Source: Truepera sp. (lineage in GTDB: Bacteria; Deinococcota; Deinococci; Deinococcales; Trueperaceae). From it: a stretch of 64,000 nt of DNA. The stretch lies in NCBI GenBank assembly GCA_032027045.1, contig JAVSMU010000001.1:2182039-2246038 (forward strand). The letters run 5' to 3'. Below, piece by piece: positions 35,220 through 45,220 of the stretch. The translations under genes were made by a program, and so were the position numbers. Position 1 is the first letter of the stretch, and every line of letters starts with the position of its first letter. Under the pieces are notes generated by a model that searched no databases, was not told where the DNA came from, and worked only from the letters and a program-made list of their open reading frames with translations.

Positions 35220-36392
35220 TCAAGCCAGCCGGAAGAGCGCGGCCATGCCCTGCCCGCCGCCCACGCACATGGAGACGATGCCGTACTCGGAGCCGCGGCG
35301 GTGCATCTCGGCGAAGAGGTCAGCCGCTATGCGCGCGCCGGTGGCGCCGAGCGGGTGGCCGATGGCGATGGCGCCGCCGTTCACGTTGAGCTTCTCGTCG
35401 GGGATGCCCAGTTCCTGTTGGCAGTAATAGGCCTGGCTGGCGAAGGCCTCGTTGATCTCGATCAGGTCCACGTCGGCGAGCGTCATGCCCGTCTTGGCGA
35501 GCAGCTTGCGGATGGCAGGCACGGGCCCGATCCCCATGATCTCCGGCGCCACGCCCACCACGGCGGCCTGCACGAGCCGCGCGAGTGGCTTCAGGCCAAG
35601 GGCGCCTGCCTCCTCGGCCCGCATGATGACGCTCATGGCGGCGCCGTCGTTGAGGGGGCTCGAGTTCCCGGCGGTCACGGTCGCGGCCTCGTCCTGGGCG
35701 AACACCGTCGGCAGGCTCGCGAGCTTCTCGAGGCTCGACCCGGCGCGCGGACCCTCGTCCTGCTCGACCACCACGTCGTGCCACGCGCCCGCCTCGTCCT
35801 TCACCCGAGTGGCGACGGGCACCACCTGGTCGTCGAAGCGGCCGGCGGCGCGTGCCGCCAGCGCCTTCTCGTGGCTCGCTAGCGCGAAGCGGTCCTGCTG
35901 CTCGCGCGTGATGCCGTAGCGCCGCGCCACCTCCTCGGCCGTCTGGCCCATCGTGTGGTAGGCGCCGGGCTTGCTGCGGACCAGGTCGCGGTTGAGCGAC
36001 ATGTGGTGCCCGCCCATGGGCACGCGGCTGGTGCAGTCGCTGCCGCCGGCCAGCACGACCTCGTTCATGCCGAGCGCCACGGAGTGAATGCCCTGGACTA
36101 TCGTCTGCAGTCCAGAGGCGCAGAAGCGGTTGATGGTGGCGCCGGCGGTCTCGTCGGGCAGTCCGGCGATCTGGACTGCGATGCGCGCGAGGTTGTATCC
36201 CGCCTCGCCCTCCGGGTGGGCGTTGCCCACGAGGACGTCGTCGACGCGGGTCGGCGCCAGGCCCGGGGTCCGCTCGAGCGCCGCGTTTATCACTAGTGCG
36301 GCCAGGTCGTCCGGGCGAGTGTCCTTGAGCATCCCCTTGTGGGCGCGCCCTACGGGGGTGCGGATGGCGGTGGTAATGACGACGTCGTGCAC
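35220..36392 (-). CDS. Acetyl-CoA C-acyltransferase (thiolase)
   Basis: 390 residues from GTG 36392 with AGGAGG 8 nt upstream. It cleaves 3-ketoacyl-CoA with CoA in beta-oxidation, or condenses two acetyl-CoA. The nucleophile Cys is in TINRFCASGLQTIVQG; the C-terminal blocks VNGGAIAIGHPLGATGARI (His) and MCVGGGQGMAALF (Cys) complete the active site. It follows minC by 59 bp on the same strand, an unusual neighbour; no other beta-oxidation genes are present. Confidence 0.94.
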   Translation of the reverse strand: MHDVVITTAIRTPVGRAHKGMLKDTRPDDLAALVINAALERTPGLAPTRVDDVLVGNAHPEGEAGYNLARIAVQIAGLPDETAGATINRFCASGLQTIVQGIHSVALGMNEVVLAGGSDCTSRVPMGGHHMSLNRDLVRSKPGAYHTMGQTAEEVARRYGITREQQDRFALASHEKALAARAAGRFDDQVVPVATRVKDEAGAWHDVVVEQDEGPRAGSSLEKLASLPTVFAQDEAATVTAGNSSPLNDGAAMSVIMRAEEAGALGLKPLARLVQAAVVGVAPEIMGIGPVPAIRKLLAKTGMTLADVDLIEINEAFASQAYYCQQELGIPDEKLNVNGGAIAIGHPLGATGARIAADLFAEMHRRGSEYGIVSMCVGGGQGMAALFRLA

Positions 36393-36451
36393 TGCGTGTT
36401 CCTCCTACTGCGGGGGAGCGGGCGCCGGCGTGCCACGGTGACGAGGCGCGC

Positions 36452-37018
36452 TCAGTTCGTGTGCCAGGGCCGGACCACGATGGCGCCGTCCTTGAGGTAC
36501 GCCACTTCGGGCCCGTCCCCTCCCGGCTCGCTGTCGCCCCCGGCCTGGGCCAGGGCGTTGCCAATCCTCAGTTGCGGGCTCAGGATGCGCTCGGCCCAGA
36601 TGACGGCCTTCTCGTTGCCGCTGGCGCCCGCGTGTGCCAGGCCTCGGAGCGCGCCGATGACGATGATGTCGTCGTTGGCGAGGATCTCAGCGCCGGCGTT
36701 GACGTCGCCCAGCACCACGACGGAGCCCGTCGAGTCCACCTTGCCGCCGCTGCGCACGGTGCGAGACACTATGACGGTCTCGCCGCGCGCCTGCATGATG
36801 GCCGTGGGCGGCCTCACGTCGACCAGCGTGCCGCCGGCGGCGCCCACGCGCTCGGCGATGGCCGCCAGAAGCGCGTATGGGGTGCGCTCGCCGATCTCGA
36901 CGAACACCTTGTCCACTAGCAACTCGGCGTGCGCATCGAGCGAGTCTGCCACGCTGGCGACGTCGTCACCGGCTTCCAGGCTCAGCAGGATTCCGCCGCG
37001 GGTTCCTCTGGCTTTCAT
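36452..37018 (-). CDS. minC: Septum site-determining protein MinC
   Basis: 188 residues from ATG 37018, which overlaps the PBP2 stop by 4 bp (ATGA). It inhibits FtsZ polymerisation away from midcell. The C-terminal beta-helix domain is clear (VSRTVRSGGKVDSTGSVVVL then GDVNAGAEILANDDIIVIGA and LRGLAHAGASGN); the N-terminal FtsZ-contact domain is about 85 residues. The partner minD usually follows minC but here a thiolase does, so MinD would have to be encoded elsewhere. Confidence 0.93.
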   Translation of the reverse strand: MKARGTRGGILLSLEAGDDVASVADSLDAHAELLVDKVFVEIGERTPYALLAAIAERVGAAGGTLVDVRPPTAIMQARGETVIVSRTVRSGGKVDSTGSVVVLGDVNAGAEILANDDIIVIGALRGLAHAGASGNEKAVIWAERILSPQLRIGNALAQAGGDSEPGGDGPEVAYLKDGAIVVRPWHTN

Positions 37019-38817
37019 GGTTTCTCCGGCACCTCCACGCCACGCAGCCTCCAGTACCCCGCGAGAAAGTCCCGTGCGATGGGGACGGAGACGCGTGAGC
37101 TGGAACCGCCGTACTCGATGAATACCACGACCGCGACCTCGGGAGCCTCGTAAGGTGAGAACCCCATGAACCACGCGTGCGTGTAGTCGCCCCCCCGCGA
37201 CGTCTGCGCCGTGCCCGTCTTGCCCGCGACGCTCACCGGGAAGACACGCGGCCCCAGGGTGTTGCGCGAGGGGAAGTCGGTGAACATCATCCGCATGCCC
37301 TCTTTGAGGGTCGAGTAGTAGTCGCCGGGGATCTGCCTGGTGGTGGTCTCGACCGGGTGGTCTCCCACCTTGGCTATCAGGTGCGGTTCCGCGTCGAACC
37401 CGTTCATGGCGACGGTGGCGATGAGCTGGGCAAGCTGCAGGGGCGTCGTCAGCACGTCGCCCTGCCCGATGATCGTGTTGAGCGTGAACCCCGGCAACCA
37501 GCCGTGCTGGTACTGGGGTTGCGCCCGCACCCACGCCCGATCGGGCACGCGCCCCGCCTTCTCCTCCGGCAGGCCGATGTCGAGCCGCGCCCCGAACCCA
37601 AGTTCGTGAGCCCTGTCCACCACGTCGCTGATCAGTGGAGCCCAGCCCACCCCGAAGTCGGGCGTCACCGCCGCGGCGTGCCAGAAGTAGGTGTTGCAGC
37701 TGTCGGCTATGGCCTCCTTGACGTTGTAACCGCCCTTGCCGTAGGTGTCCCAGTTGCGCCACGTGCGGCCGCCGAAGGTGAAGCTCGCGGAACATTGGTA
37801 CTCGGTGTTGGGGCCCACGTAGTGGTTCTCGAGCAGGGCCGAAGACGTGACGATCTTGAAGGTCGACGCCGGCGCGTACGCCTCCACGGCCCGGTTGGAC
37901 AGTGGCATGTGAACGGCGTCCGAGAGGATGGCCGTCACGGCCTCCGGGTCGGACGGGCGCCGGGTGAAGACGTTCTGGTCGAAGGTGGGCGCGCTCGCCA
38001 TCGCGAGGATCTCGCCGGTGCGAGGGTCGAGCGCGATGATGGCCCCGCGCAACACGTCCTCTGGCGGCAGCTTCACGCGCGCGCGGTCGGTGTTCACGTA
38101 GCCGAGCGCCCCCGCAAGCACGTCCTCGGCCAGGCGTTGGATCTTCGGGTCGAGCGTGAGCGTCACGTCCTGCCCCGGCTGGGCGGTGAAGACGACCTTG
38201 GAGGCCACCTCGGCTCCCCGGTTGTCGACCTCCACCTGACGCGTGCCCGGGGCGCCGAAGAGCACGGGCTCGAGGCCCGCCTCGAGCCCCATGACCCCGA
38301 CCAGGTCGTTGTTCGAGTAGCCGGGATTGCGCCCCGGGTCGGCCTGCGAGGTATAGCCGATGGTCTGCGCGGCCAGGTTGGTGGGGTAGGTGCGCTCCAG
38401 GCGCTCTCTCAAGTAGAGGTTGGGGCTCGCGGCCACGCGCTCCTCGACGGCGCTGACGAGCTGATCGGGGATGTTCCAGGCGACCACGGTGCCGTTCTGA
38501 ACCTCCTCCGCCTTGGTGCGGTCCGGCTGCCGCGGCTCGCTCCCGAGGCCCAGCAGCGCGCTCAGGTGCTCCCAGTCGGCTATCGGCCCACCGCGGTACA
38601 GCAGGTCGTAGGCCACGCGGTCGTCGGCCAGAACGGTGCCGTCGCGCGCCAGGATGCGCCCGCGCAGGGGCACGATATGGCGCTGCTGGATGGCGTTCTG
38701 CTCGGAGCGGGCCGTGAACTCGTCGACCATCACGAGCTGCAAGTACATGAGCCGGGCCGTGTACAGCGCCAGGATCGTGAACACCCCGGCCAGGAGCAGC
38801 TTCATGCGGCCCTGCAT
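37015..38817 (-). CDS. mrdA: Penicillin-binding protein 2 (elongation transpeptidase)
   Basis: 600 residues from ATG 38817, sharing one base with the mreD stop (TGATG). A single anchor helix (about 7-28) is followed by the pedestal domain (IVPLRGRILARDGTVLADDR) and the transpeptidase with SxxK at Ser318-Lys321, SxN at Ser373-Asn375 and KTG at 533-535. It cross-links peptidoglycan during elongation with the Mre/Rod machinery, consistent with mreD directly upstream. minC follows by a 4-bp overlap. Confidence 0.96.
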   Translation of the reverse strand: MQGRMKLLLAGVFTILALYTARLMYLQLVMVDEFTARSEQNAIQQRHIVPLRGRILARDGTVLADDRVAYDLLYRGGPIADWEHLSALLGLGSEPRQPDRTKAEEVQNGTVVAWNIPDQLVSAVEERVAASPNLYLRERLERTYPTNLAAQTIGYTSQADPGRNPGYSNNDLVGVMGLEAGLEPVLFGAPGTRQVEVDNRGAEVASKVVFTAQPGQDVTLTLDPKIQRLAEDVLAGALGYVNTDRARVKLPPEDVLRGAIIALDPRTGEILAMASAPTFDQNVFTRRPSDPEAVTAILSDAVHMPLSNRAVEAYAPASTFKIVTSSALLENHYVGPNTEYQCSASFTFGGRTWRNWDTYGKGGYNVKEAIADSCNTYFWHAAAVTPDFGVGWAPLISDVVDRAHELGFGARLDIGLPEEKAGRVPDRAWVRAQPQYQHGWLPGFTLNTIIGQGDVLTTPLQLAQLIATVAMNGFDAEPHLIAKVGDHPVETTTRQIPGDYYSTLKEGMRMMFTDFPSRNTLGPRVFPVSVAGKTGTAQTSRGGDYTHAWFMGFSPYEAPEVAVVVFIEYGGSSSRVSVPIARDFLAGYWRLRGVEVPEKP

Positions 38818-39308
38818 CAGAGGAGCTCCTTCTGCAACACGCGGCTGCGCTCCAACAGCGCCGAGCCCCACGGCAGCACGAGGAGGCCGGCGGCGACGGT
38901 GAGCACGCTCTCGACGAGCGCGACGCCCCCGACGGCGCCCCAGCGCCCGACGCTGCCGGAAAGCCAGAAGACGACTCCCGCCATCACCACCCACTTGCCC
39001 ATGCTCGCCACGAACACGACGAGCATGCGCTCGAGCACGCCGGCGTTGGAGAGCTGCGCCCGCACCATGGAGCCCGCCAGTGCCGCCGCTGCGAGCGCGA
39101 ACGCATGGGTTCCGAGCACGCCGCTACCGATGACGTCTTGCAACAGGCCCACGCCGTAAGCGACCAGCACGAGCTGCCAGGGCTGGATGCGCCACAGCAG
39201 CGTGAGCACGGCGAGGAGGAAGAAGTCGGGTGCCGGGATGGGCGCCAGCAGCGCCGCGAAGAAGCCCTGCGCCACGATGAGAATCAGGTAGAACAGCACG
39301 AGGCGCAC
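38817..39308 (-). CDS. mreD: Rod shape-determining protein MreD
   Basis: 163 residues with five or so membrane helices; LIVAQGFFAALLAPIPAPDF then FLLAVLTLL and GLLQDVIGSGVLGTHAFALA fit MreD. It is part of the elongation complex with MreC, RodA and PBP2. mreB and mreC are not in this cluster; the upstream gene is ftsK. It shares one base with the PBP2 start. Confidence 0.9.
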   Translation of the reverse strand: MRLVLFYLILIVAQGFFAALLAPIPAPDFFLLAVLTLLWRIQPWQLVLVAYGVGLLQDVIGSGVLGTHAFALAAAALAGSMVRAQLSNAGVLERMLVVFVASMGKWVVMAGVVFWLSGSVGRWGAVGGVALVESVLTVAAGLLVLPWGSALLERSRVLQKELL

Positions 39309-39356
39309 GCGTCAAGTGTAACCAACGCGGGAGGGTGCCTCGGTCGGGCAACTGCG

Positions 39357-42300
39357 CTACTTGCCGAAGATCTCCGGCAGCTCCGCGAACTCGACCAGCA
39401 CGTCGCGCGGCTTGCTCCCCTGGTGCGATCCGACCACCCCCAGCGCCTCGAGCGAGTCCATCAGCTTGCCCGCGCGTGCGTGGCCCACCGACAACCGCCG
39501 CTGGAGCCTGGACACGCTCGCCTGACCCTCGTTCACGACGAGTTCGGCCGCCGCGCGCAGCTTGTCGTCGTTCCAGTCGATGAGCCCCATGGCGGTCGAC
39601 TCGTCGGGCGAGGGTGGGTCGAAGTCGGCGCCGTAGGCCTCCACGAAGTCGTCGTCGAAGTACTGCCGGCGGAGCAGGTCGGCCAGCCTCGCTATCTCGT
39701 TCTCGCTCACGAACGGGCCCTGCAGGCGCACGGCCTTCACCAGGCCGGGTTGGTAGAAGAGCATGTCGCCCATGCCTATCAGCCGCTCGGCGCCCATGGT
39801 GTCGAGGATGGTCCGCGAGTCGTGGCTGGAGGACACCGCGAACGCCATGCGCGCCGGCACGTTGACCTTGATCAGGCTCGTGAGGATGTCGACGGACGGG
39901 CGCTGCGTCGCCAGGATCAGGTGCATGCCGGTGGCGCGCGCCATCTGCGCCAGGCGCATGATGGCGGACTCGACCTCCTTGGGGCTGGTGATCATGAGGT
40001 CGGCCAGCTCGTCGATGATCACGGCGATGAAGGGAAGCGGCGGAAGGTCGAGGCTGCGGGCCTTCTCGTTGTACTGGTCCAGGTTCTTGGCGCCGACCTT
40101 CGACATCATCTTGTAGCGCCGCTCCATGTGCGCGACGGCTCCCAGGAGCACGCCGGCGGCGTCCGCGGGGTTGGTCACCACGGGGCGCAGCAGGTGCGGG
40201 ATGCCGTCGTAGGGCGTCAGCTCGACCATCTTCGGGTCGATCATCAAGAAGCGCATCTCGGTGGGCAGGAAGCGGTAGAGGAGCGACGACACGAGCGTGT
40301 TCACGGCCACCGACTTGCCCGAGCCGGTCGAACCCGCGATCAGCAGGTGCGGCATGCGGGTCAGGTCGCCGACGAGCATCTCACCGTCGATCGAGCGGCC
40401 CAACACGATGGGCATGCGGGCCTTGGAGCGCCGGTAGCTGTTGCTGGCAACGGCCTCCCGGAAGCGCACGAGTTCGCGGTGCGCGTTCGGGACCTCGAGG
40501 CCTATCACGCTCTTGCCGGGGATCGGCGCCTCGATGCGCACGGAGCCGACGGCCATCGCCAGCGCCAGGTCGTCGGCCAGGTTCGCGAAGCGGCTGATCT
40601 TCTCTCCCGGTGCGGGCTCTACCTCGAAGCGCGTGACGCTCGGGCCGCGCACGGAAGACGTGACGCGTCCGCCCAGCTTGAAACTCGCGAGGGTCTCGTC
40701 GATCTGGCGCGCCCGCGCCCTGCTCTCGGCGGCGACGGCGCGCGGGTCCAGGCTGGGGGCCTCGGGCTCGTCGAGCAGCTCGAGCGGCGGGATCTGGATG
40801 GGGATGGCGCCCACCGCCTGCGGCTCGCGCGCACTGGGCTGGGGAGCTTCCTCGGAGCCGGTGGTCGGGAACTCGCCCTCATGGATGAGCGCGTGTTCGA
40901 GCCGCGGATCCCTGGCCATCACGGCGGAGGCGGCGTCTCCCCCCGGTTCTCGCGCGCTTGGCCCTTCCGCGAAACCCCAATCGGCGCCCTCGCCCAGGAA
41001 GTCGGCGGCTTGGGGGAAGGCGCCGGAGGCCTGCGCGGCGCCTCCAGCCTGCGCACCATCGCCAAGGTGTCCGGCGCCCTCAGAATGCTCGGCACCCCCA
41101 ACGTGCAGGGCACCGCCAACGTGCCCGGCGGCGCTACGCTGCATGCCACCGCCCACCGACGCGGCGCCCCCGCCGCCCGCTACCCCCGCAGCCGAGCCAC
41201 GCTGCTCGGCCTCCAGAGCCTCTTGGAGCTCCTCCGCCTCGCGGATCAGGGCAGCCTCGGCAGCCTCGGCGTCGGCCGCCGCGCGGCCGGCCACGGCCTG
41301 CAGCGCCTCGCGCACGTGATCCAGGTCGCCCAGGAGCTTGCGTCCCTTCGAGTCGAGCTCCGCGGCGAGGGTGGAGTGGAAATCGGCCAGGAGGGCGTGG
41401 TCCGGGAACGCTTCGAGCGCCTCCTGCAGTTCGGCCATGAGCGGTCGCCAGGCGTCGAAGCGCAGGCTCGCCCCCTCCGATCCTTCGGCCTCCGACTCGA
41501 GGGCGCGCAGCTGAGTGAGGCGCTTGTGATGCGCCTGCGACGCCCCGGCCAACTGGCGTGGGGTCATCCCCTTGAGGGCACGACGGTCGAGATCACGCTC
41601 GCGCCCCAGGCGTCGGTTGCGCTCGAGGAGGGCCGTCACCTCGAGCAGCAGGCTCTTGCGCAGGCGCTCGAGGGCGTCGGCCGCGCGGGCACGCTCCGGC
41701 ACGGGGTCGCCAAGCAGCCGCTTGACGTCGTTGCCCCAAACGTCGAAGGTGGCCGCGCGGGCACCGAACGGATCGGCACCGGCAGGCGGCAGGGCCGACT
41801 CGGATTCGACCAGGATGGCCAGCTCGGCGGCGCGGTCCTTCGCGAAGCCCACCACCGCGCCCTGCCAGGCGGTGAGGTCGGCGCGAGCCTCGCGCAACAC
41901 GGCGGGCGTGGCGCTACCCAGGCGGGCCCGGCAGCTCTTCACGTCGTCTTGCCAGTGCTCCAGCTCGCGGCTCCCCGGGTAGAGTTCGGCCAACGCCTCC
42001 AGGTCGCGGCCGAGGTCGGCGAGCGCGCGGCGGGCCTGCGCCACGTCGGCCTGGAACGCCGCCTTACGCTTGGCCGTCTCGCGGGTCCTGACGAGCCAGC
42101 GCCAGGTCCGCTTGAGGCCCGTGATGATCGCCCCCAGCACCATGCGCAGCAGCCGGGTCGGTGGCCAGCCTGCAAGGAGGTCCACCCCGACGCTTCCCAC
42201 CACCACGGCGGGGACGGCGGCGAGCGCGCCCCACGCGCCTCCCAACCACGCCCGCAGGTTGCCGCCCCACGAACCCGCCGCGTCGGGCAGACCCGCCACG

Positions 42301-42608
42301 ACCAAGCCCCACACCCCGGCTGCCGTGAGCAGGTAACCGGCCGTTGCGCGCGGCCACCAGCGCGGGTTTCGTCGCACCAGGAAGAGCGCGCCGAGCACGA
42401 TGAAGGGCAGCGGCAGGGCGTAGGCGCCCACGCCGAGGCGGCCGGTCAGGCCCTCGCGTACGGTCCGGCCGAGTTCTCCCGAAGGCAGCTGCGGGACGAG
42501 CACGCCCGCAAGGAAGGCACCCGTGGTCAGGACGACGAGGCCCACCGCCTCTATGTCGAGGCGGTGGCCATCGCTGCGCTTCCGTTCCCGGCGGGCCCGC
42601 TTCTTCAC
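39357..42608 (-). CDS. ftsK: DNA translocase FtsK/SpoIIIE
   Basis: 1083 residues from GTG 42608, 7 nt after a TAGACT box. It pumps chromosome ends to daughter cells at division. Four N-terminal membrane helices (about 18-165) are followed by a long, mostly helical, charged region (about 175-460) and a Gly/Ala/His-rich repetitive linker (about 470-550; [20 protein letters not shown]). The motor starts near residue 620 with Walker [19 protein letters not shown] and Walker [13 protein letters not shown]; the C-terminal winged-helix gamma domain ([20 protein letters not shown]) would read KOPS-type sequences. Confidence 0.95.
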   Translation of the reverse strand: MKKRARRERKRSDGHRLDIEAVGLVVLTTGAFLAGVLVPQLPSGELGRTVREGLTGRLGVGAYALPLPFIVLGALFLVRRNPRWWPRATAGYLLTAAGVWGLVVAGLPDAAGSWGGNLRAWLGGAWGALAAVPAVVVGSVGVDLLAGWPPTRLLRMVLGAIITGLKRTWRWLVRTRETAKRKAAFQADVAQARRALADLGRDLEALAELYPGSRELEHWQDDVKSCRARLGSATPAVLREARADLTAWQGAVVGFAKDRAAELAILVESESALPPAGADPFGARAATFDVWGNDVKRLLGDPVPERARAADALERLRKSLLLEVTALLERNRRLGRERDLDRRALKGMTPRQLAGASQAHHKRLTQLRALESEAEGSEGASLRFDAWRPLMAELQEALEAFPDHALLADFHSTLAAELDSKGRKLLGDLDHVREALQAVAGRAAADAEAAEAALIREAEELQEALEAEQRGSAAGVAGGGGAASVGGGMQRSAAGHVGGALHVGGAEHSEGAGHLGDGAQAGGAAQASGAFPQAADFLGEGADWGFAEGPSAREPGGDAASAVMARDPRLEHALIHEGEFPTTGSEEAPQPSAREPQAVGAIPIQIPPLELLDEPEAPSLDPRAVAAESRARARQIDETLASFKLGGRVTSSVRGPSVTRFEVEPAPGEKISRFANLADDLALAMAVGSVRIEAPIPGKSVIGLEVPNAHRELVRFREAVASNSYRRSKARMPIVLGRSIDGEMLVGDLTRMPHLLIAGSTGSGKSVAVNTLVSSLLYRFLPTEMRFLMIDPKMVELTPYDGIPHLLRPVVTNPADAAGVLLGAVAHMERRYKMMSKVGAKNLDQYNEKARSLDLPPLPFIAVIIDELADLMITSPKEVESAIMRLAQMARATGMHLILATQRPSVDILTSLIKVNVPARMAFAVSSSHDSRTILDTMGAERLIGMGDMLFYQPGLVKAVRLQGPFVSENEIARLADLLRRQYFDDDFVEAYGADFDPPSPDESTAMGLIDWNDDKLRAAAELVVNEGQASVSRLQRRLSVGHARAGKLMDSLEALGVVGSHQGSKPRDVLVEFAELPEIFGK

Positions 42609-42615
42609 TTCCCTT

Positions 42616-42621
42616 AGTCTA
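42616..42621 (-). promoter_or_regulatory. Leaderless-type -10 box of ftsK
   Basis: TAGACT on the minus strand, 7 nt before GTG 42608. Confidence 0.55.
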
Positions 42622-42772
42622 CCGCCCGCGTCAACCGCGCCTGGAGGTCATTTCCACGCGGTACCCCGCTCCGAGAACCCGACCGCCCACGCTTGTAGGG
42701 CGCGAAACGGACGGCGGCACAAGTGACAATTGGTAAGGACGCCGTGATACCTCGTGGACCAAGATCGTAGCC

Positions 42773-45220
42773 ATGAGGACGATGGTCCCGGCTTCCAGCG
42801 ACCTACGGCAGCGCGTGCGCCTCAGCGCCCGCCCGGTCATGTGGGCCGCCATCTCCCTCTTCGTGTACTTCGCCTCCTACCCGCTCGGCCATCTGGGGGT
42901 TCCGCACGGGCTCCTGCTCGCCACACCGTTCCTGCTTGCAACGGCGGGCCTGGGGTGGAAGGCGGGAGTGGTCCTTGCTCCCTTCGCCGTCTTGCTCATG
43001 TGGGCGCGCACCGCGCTCGAGGGCAAGGCGCCCGACGCGACGGACCATCTCCTGCTGGCGATGGGGCTGGCCGTGGCCACCTTCGCGGGCAGTGGCCTCT
43101 ACGACGTTTGGCGCCGCACCGAACAGCTCGCGCGTCACGCGGAGCGCCGGTCGAAACTGCTACAAGAGGCGGCGGTCGACCTGAACCATGAGACAGATCA
43201 GGCGGGCCTCTTCGCCGCGGCGCCGCGGCTCCTCTCCGACATCCTGCCGTTCGCCCATGCCTCGATCTTCGTGCCGTCGGGCACAGGCCTCCAGCTCGCC
43301 AGCACCTGGCGGTGGCACCCCGACCCGGGCCTCGAGGTGCCACTGGCGAGCGTCATGGGACGCGCGTTGCTCGCGCGGGAACCGCAGTACGTGGCCAACA
43401 CGGCCCTCGACCAGGACTACGTCTCGGCGCCCGCGGCGGAAGCCACGCGTTCCGAGCTGGCGCTGCCGCTGATCGTCGGCAAGGACGTGCGGGGAGTATT
43501 GAACCTGGAGCACGTCGAGGTGGACGCATTCTCCCAGGCCGATCACGTTGCGCTCGCGGCGTTCGTAAGGATGATCGAGGAAGTTCTGGAGCGCATCGAC
43601 GCCACGACGGCCCTGGCCGAGACGGTTGCCTTCCAGCAGTTCATGGCACGGCTCAACCAGCGCCTGTTGCTGGCGGTCGATTCCAACGACGTCGCCGAGG
43701 CCGCGCTCGACGAGGTGCTCGAGATGTTCGAGCTGGATATGGGCGTCCTGCTCGAGCTGCACGACGGAAAGTTGCGCCCGACCGCGGTCCGGGGCGATCC
43801 CCCGCCGGGGCTCGCCGCACGGGTACGCGATGGTTTCCCGTTCGAAGGCGTCTTGCGCCACGCGTGGGAAACCCGCGAGATCGTGCTCATCGACGACATC
43901 TCGGAACACCCCACCTGGACCACCAGCACCGAGGCCCGAGCGGTCGCTCTCGTGCCGATCGTCGACCCCGCGGGTCAGATGCAGGCCCTGCTGGTGATGA
44001 CTCGTTACCGCGAACCGCTGCCACGGTGGGGAGATAACATGCGCGAGCTCCTCGCCACGGTCTCCGTGCCGTTGGGCGCCGCGTTCAGCCGGGCCACCCT
44101 GAACCGTCAGCTCGTCGCGACCCTCGACGCTATCAAGCAACTCAGGTCGGCCGATGGACCGGAGGCCCTCTACCTTCACGCCGCGAAGTCGGCCTTCGAA
44201 CTCGTCCGGAACGCCGAGGCCGTCTCGATCCTGGTCCGCCACGGCGACGACTTCTATTACGAGGCGGCCGTCGGCTACGAGCTCGAGTTCCTGCAGACCG
44301 AGGCGGGGCCGTTCAGCTACAGCGAGATGCTCGGCTGGTACCGGCACCCCTCGGAGTACTTCGAGGCGGGGCGCGGCCGGATCTTGAGAGGCTCCGAGAT
44401 CCTCGAGACCAGTTCGTCTGCGGCGCACAGCCCAGCGAACAAGGTCGAGACCCGGGTGAGCGCGATGCAGTGCCAACTGGCCGTACCCATCGTCGACCGC
44501 GACGTCGTGGTGGCACTCCTGAACGTCGACAACTTCTCGACCCCCGACGCGTTCAGTGACGACGCAGTGCGCATCGCCGAGGCCTTTGCTCAGCACGTGA
44601 CGGCGGTGGTGCGGGAGGCGGAGCACATGCTCGACCTCGAGCGTTCGGCCGTCACGGACGAACTTACCGGACTAGGCAACCGTGCCGGGTTCGAGCGGGC
44701 CTTCAAACAGGAACTGGCCAGGGCCCGGCGCTACGAGCACCGCCTGAACCTGGTCCTGATCGACCTCGACAAGTTCAAGCAGATCAACGACCGCTTCGGC
44801 CACGCCGAGGGTGACAAGGTCCTCATCGCAGTCGCAAGTGTGTTGAGGAATGCCGTTCGGGCCACGGACCAGGTGTTCCGCTGGGGCGGCGACGAGTTCG
44901 CCCTGCTGCTGCCGGACGTGAAACCCGAGGAGGCCCAAGCAGCCGTCAAGCGTGTGGGGCAGCTCCTCGAGAAGGTGGAGACCAACGGTGTGCCGGTGAA
45001 GGCGAGCATAGGCGTCGCCAGCTATCCGGTGGACGGCCTCGACCGCGAGACGCTACTGGGCTCCGCCGACCACAAGATGTACACCGAGAAGCGAGCGGCC
45101 GACGGTACCTCCAGGCGCCGCCCCCGGGGCGGGTCCTACTCGTCGGCGCCGTCGGGCGCGACCGGCACGTCGACCTCGACCGGAGCGACTTCCTTGAAAG
45201 TGGGCCTGGACAACACGTAG
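42773..45220 (+). CDS. GAF-domain diguanylate cyclase
   Basis: 815 residues. Three short membrane helices (about 22-105), a coiled stretch, then three GAF-like domains (about 130-270, 285-445 and 460-620), then GGDEF (about 625-790). The GGDEF domain has DELTGLGNRAGFE, DKFKQINDRFGHAEGDKVL and an intact FRWGGDEF active site with an RATD inhibitory I-site just before it, so it should make c-di-GMP and be feedback-inhibited. The last 25 or so residues (SYSSAPSGATGTSTSTGATS) are low-complexity and encoded over the end of the convergent gene (85-bp overlap). Confidence 0.92.
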   Translation: MRTMVPASSDLRQRVRLSARPVMWAAISLFVYFASYPLGHLGVPHGLLLATPFLLATAGLGWKAGVVLAPFAVLLMWARTALEGKAPDATDHLLLAMGLAVATFAGSGLYDVWRRTEQLARHAERRSKLLQEAAVDLNHETDQAGLFAAAPRLLSDILPFAHASIFVPSGTGLQLASTWRWHPDPGLEVPLASVMGRALLAREPQYVANTALDQDYVSAPAAEATRSELALPLIVGKDVRGVLNLEHVEVDAFSQADHVALAAFVRMIEEVLERIDATTALAETVAFQQFMARLNQRLLLAVDSNDVAEAALDEVLEMFELDMGVLLELHDGKLRPTAVRGDPPPGLAARVRDGFPFEGVLRHAWETREIVLIDDISEHPTWTTSTEARAVALVPIVDPAGQMQALLVMTRYREPLPRWGDNMRELLATVSVPLGAAFSRATLNRQLVATLDAIKQLRSADGPEALYLHAAKSAFELVRNAEAVSILVRHGDDFYYEAAVGYELEFLQTEAGPFSYSEMLGWYRHPSEYFEAGRGRILRGSEILETSSSAAHSPANKVETRVSAMQCQLAVPIVDRDVVVALLNVDNFSTPDAFSDDAVRIAEAFAQHVTAVVREAEHMLDLERSAVTDELTGLGNRAGFERAFKQELARARRYEHRLNLVLIDLDKFKQINDRFGHAEGDKVLIAVASVLRNAVRATDQVFRWGGDEFALLLPDVKPEEAQAAVKRVGQLLEKVETNGVPVKASIGVASYPVDGLDRETLLGSADHKMYTEKRAADGTSRRRPRGGSYSSAPSGATGTSTSTGATSLKVGLDNT

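Noticed and set aside
37177-39159. 660-codon open frame antisense to PBP2/mreD
   Set aside because: Shadow frame; the opposite strand encodes complete PBP2 motifs (SxxK, SxN, KTG).
39105-42617. 1170-codon open frame antisense to ftsK
   Set aside because: It is a GC-rich shadow of ftsK: no recognisable domain, no start signal, and composition dominated by Arg/His/Gln/Gly as expected from the complementary strand.
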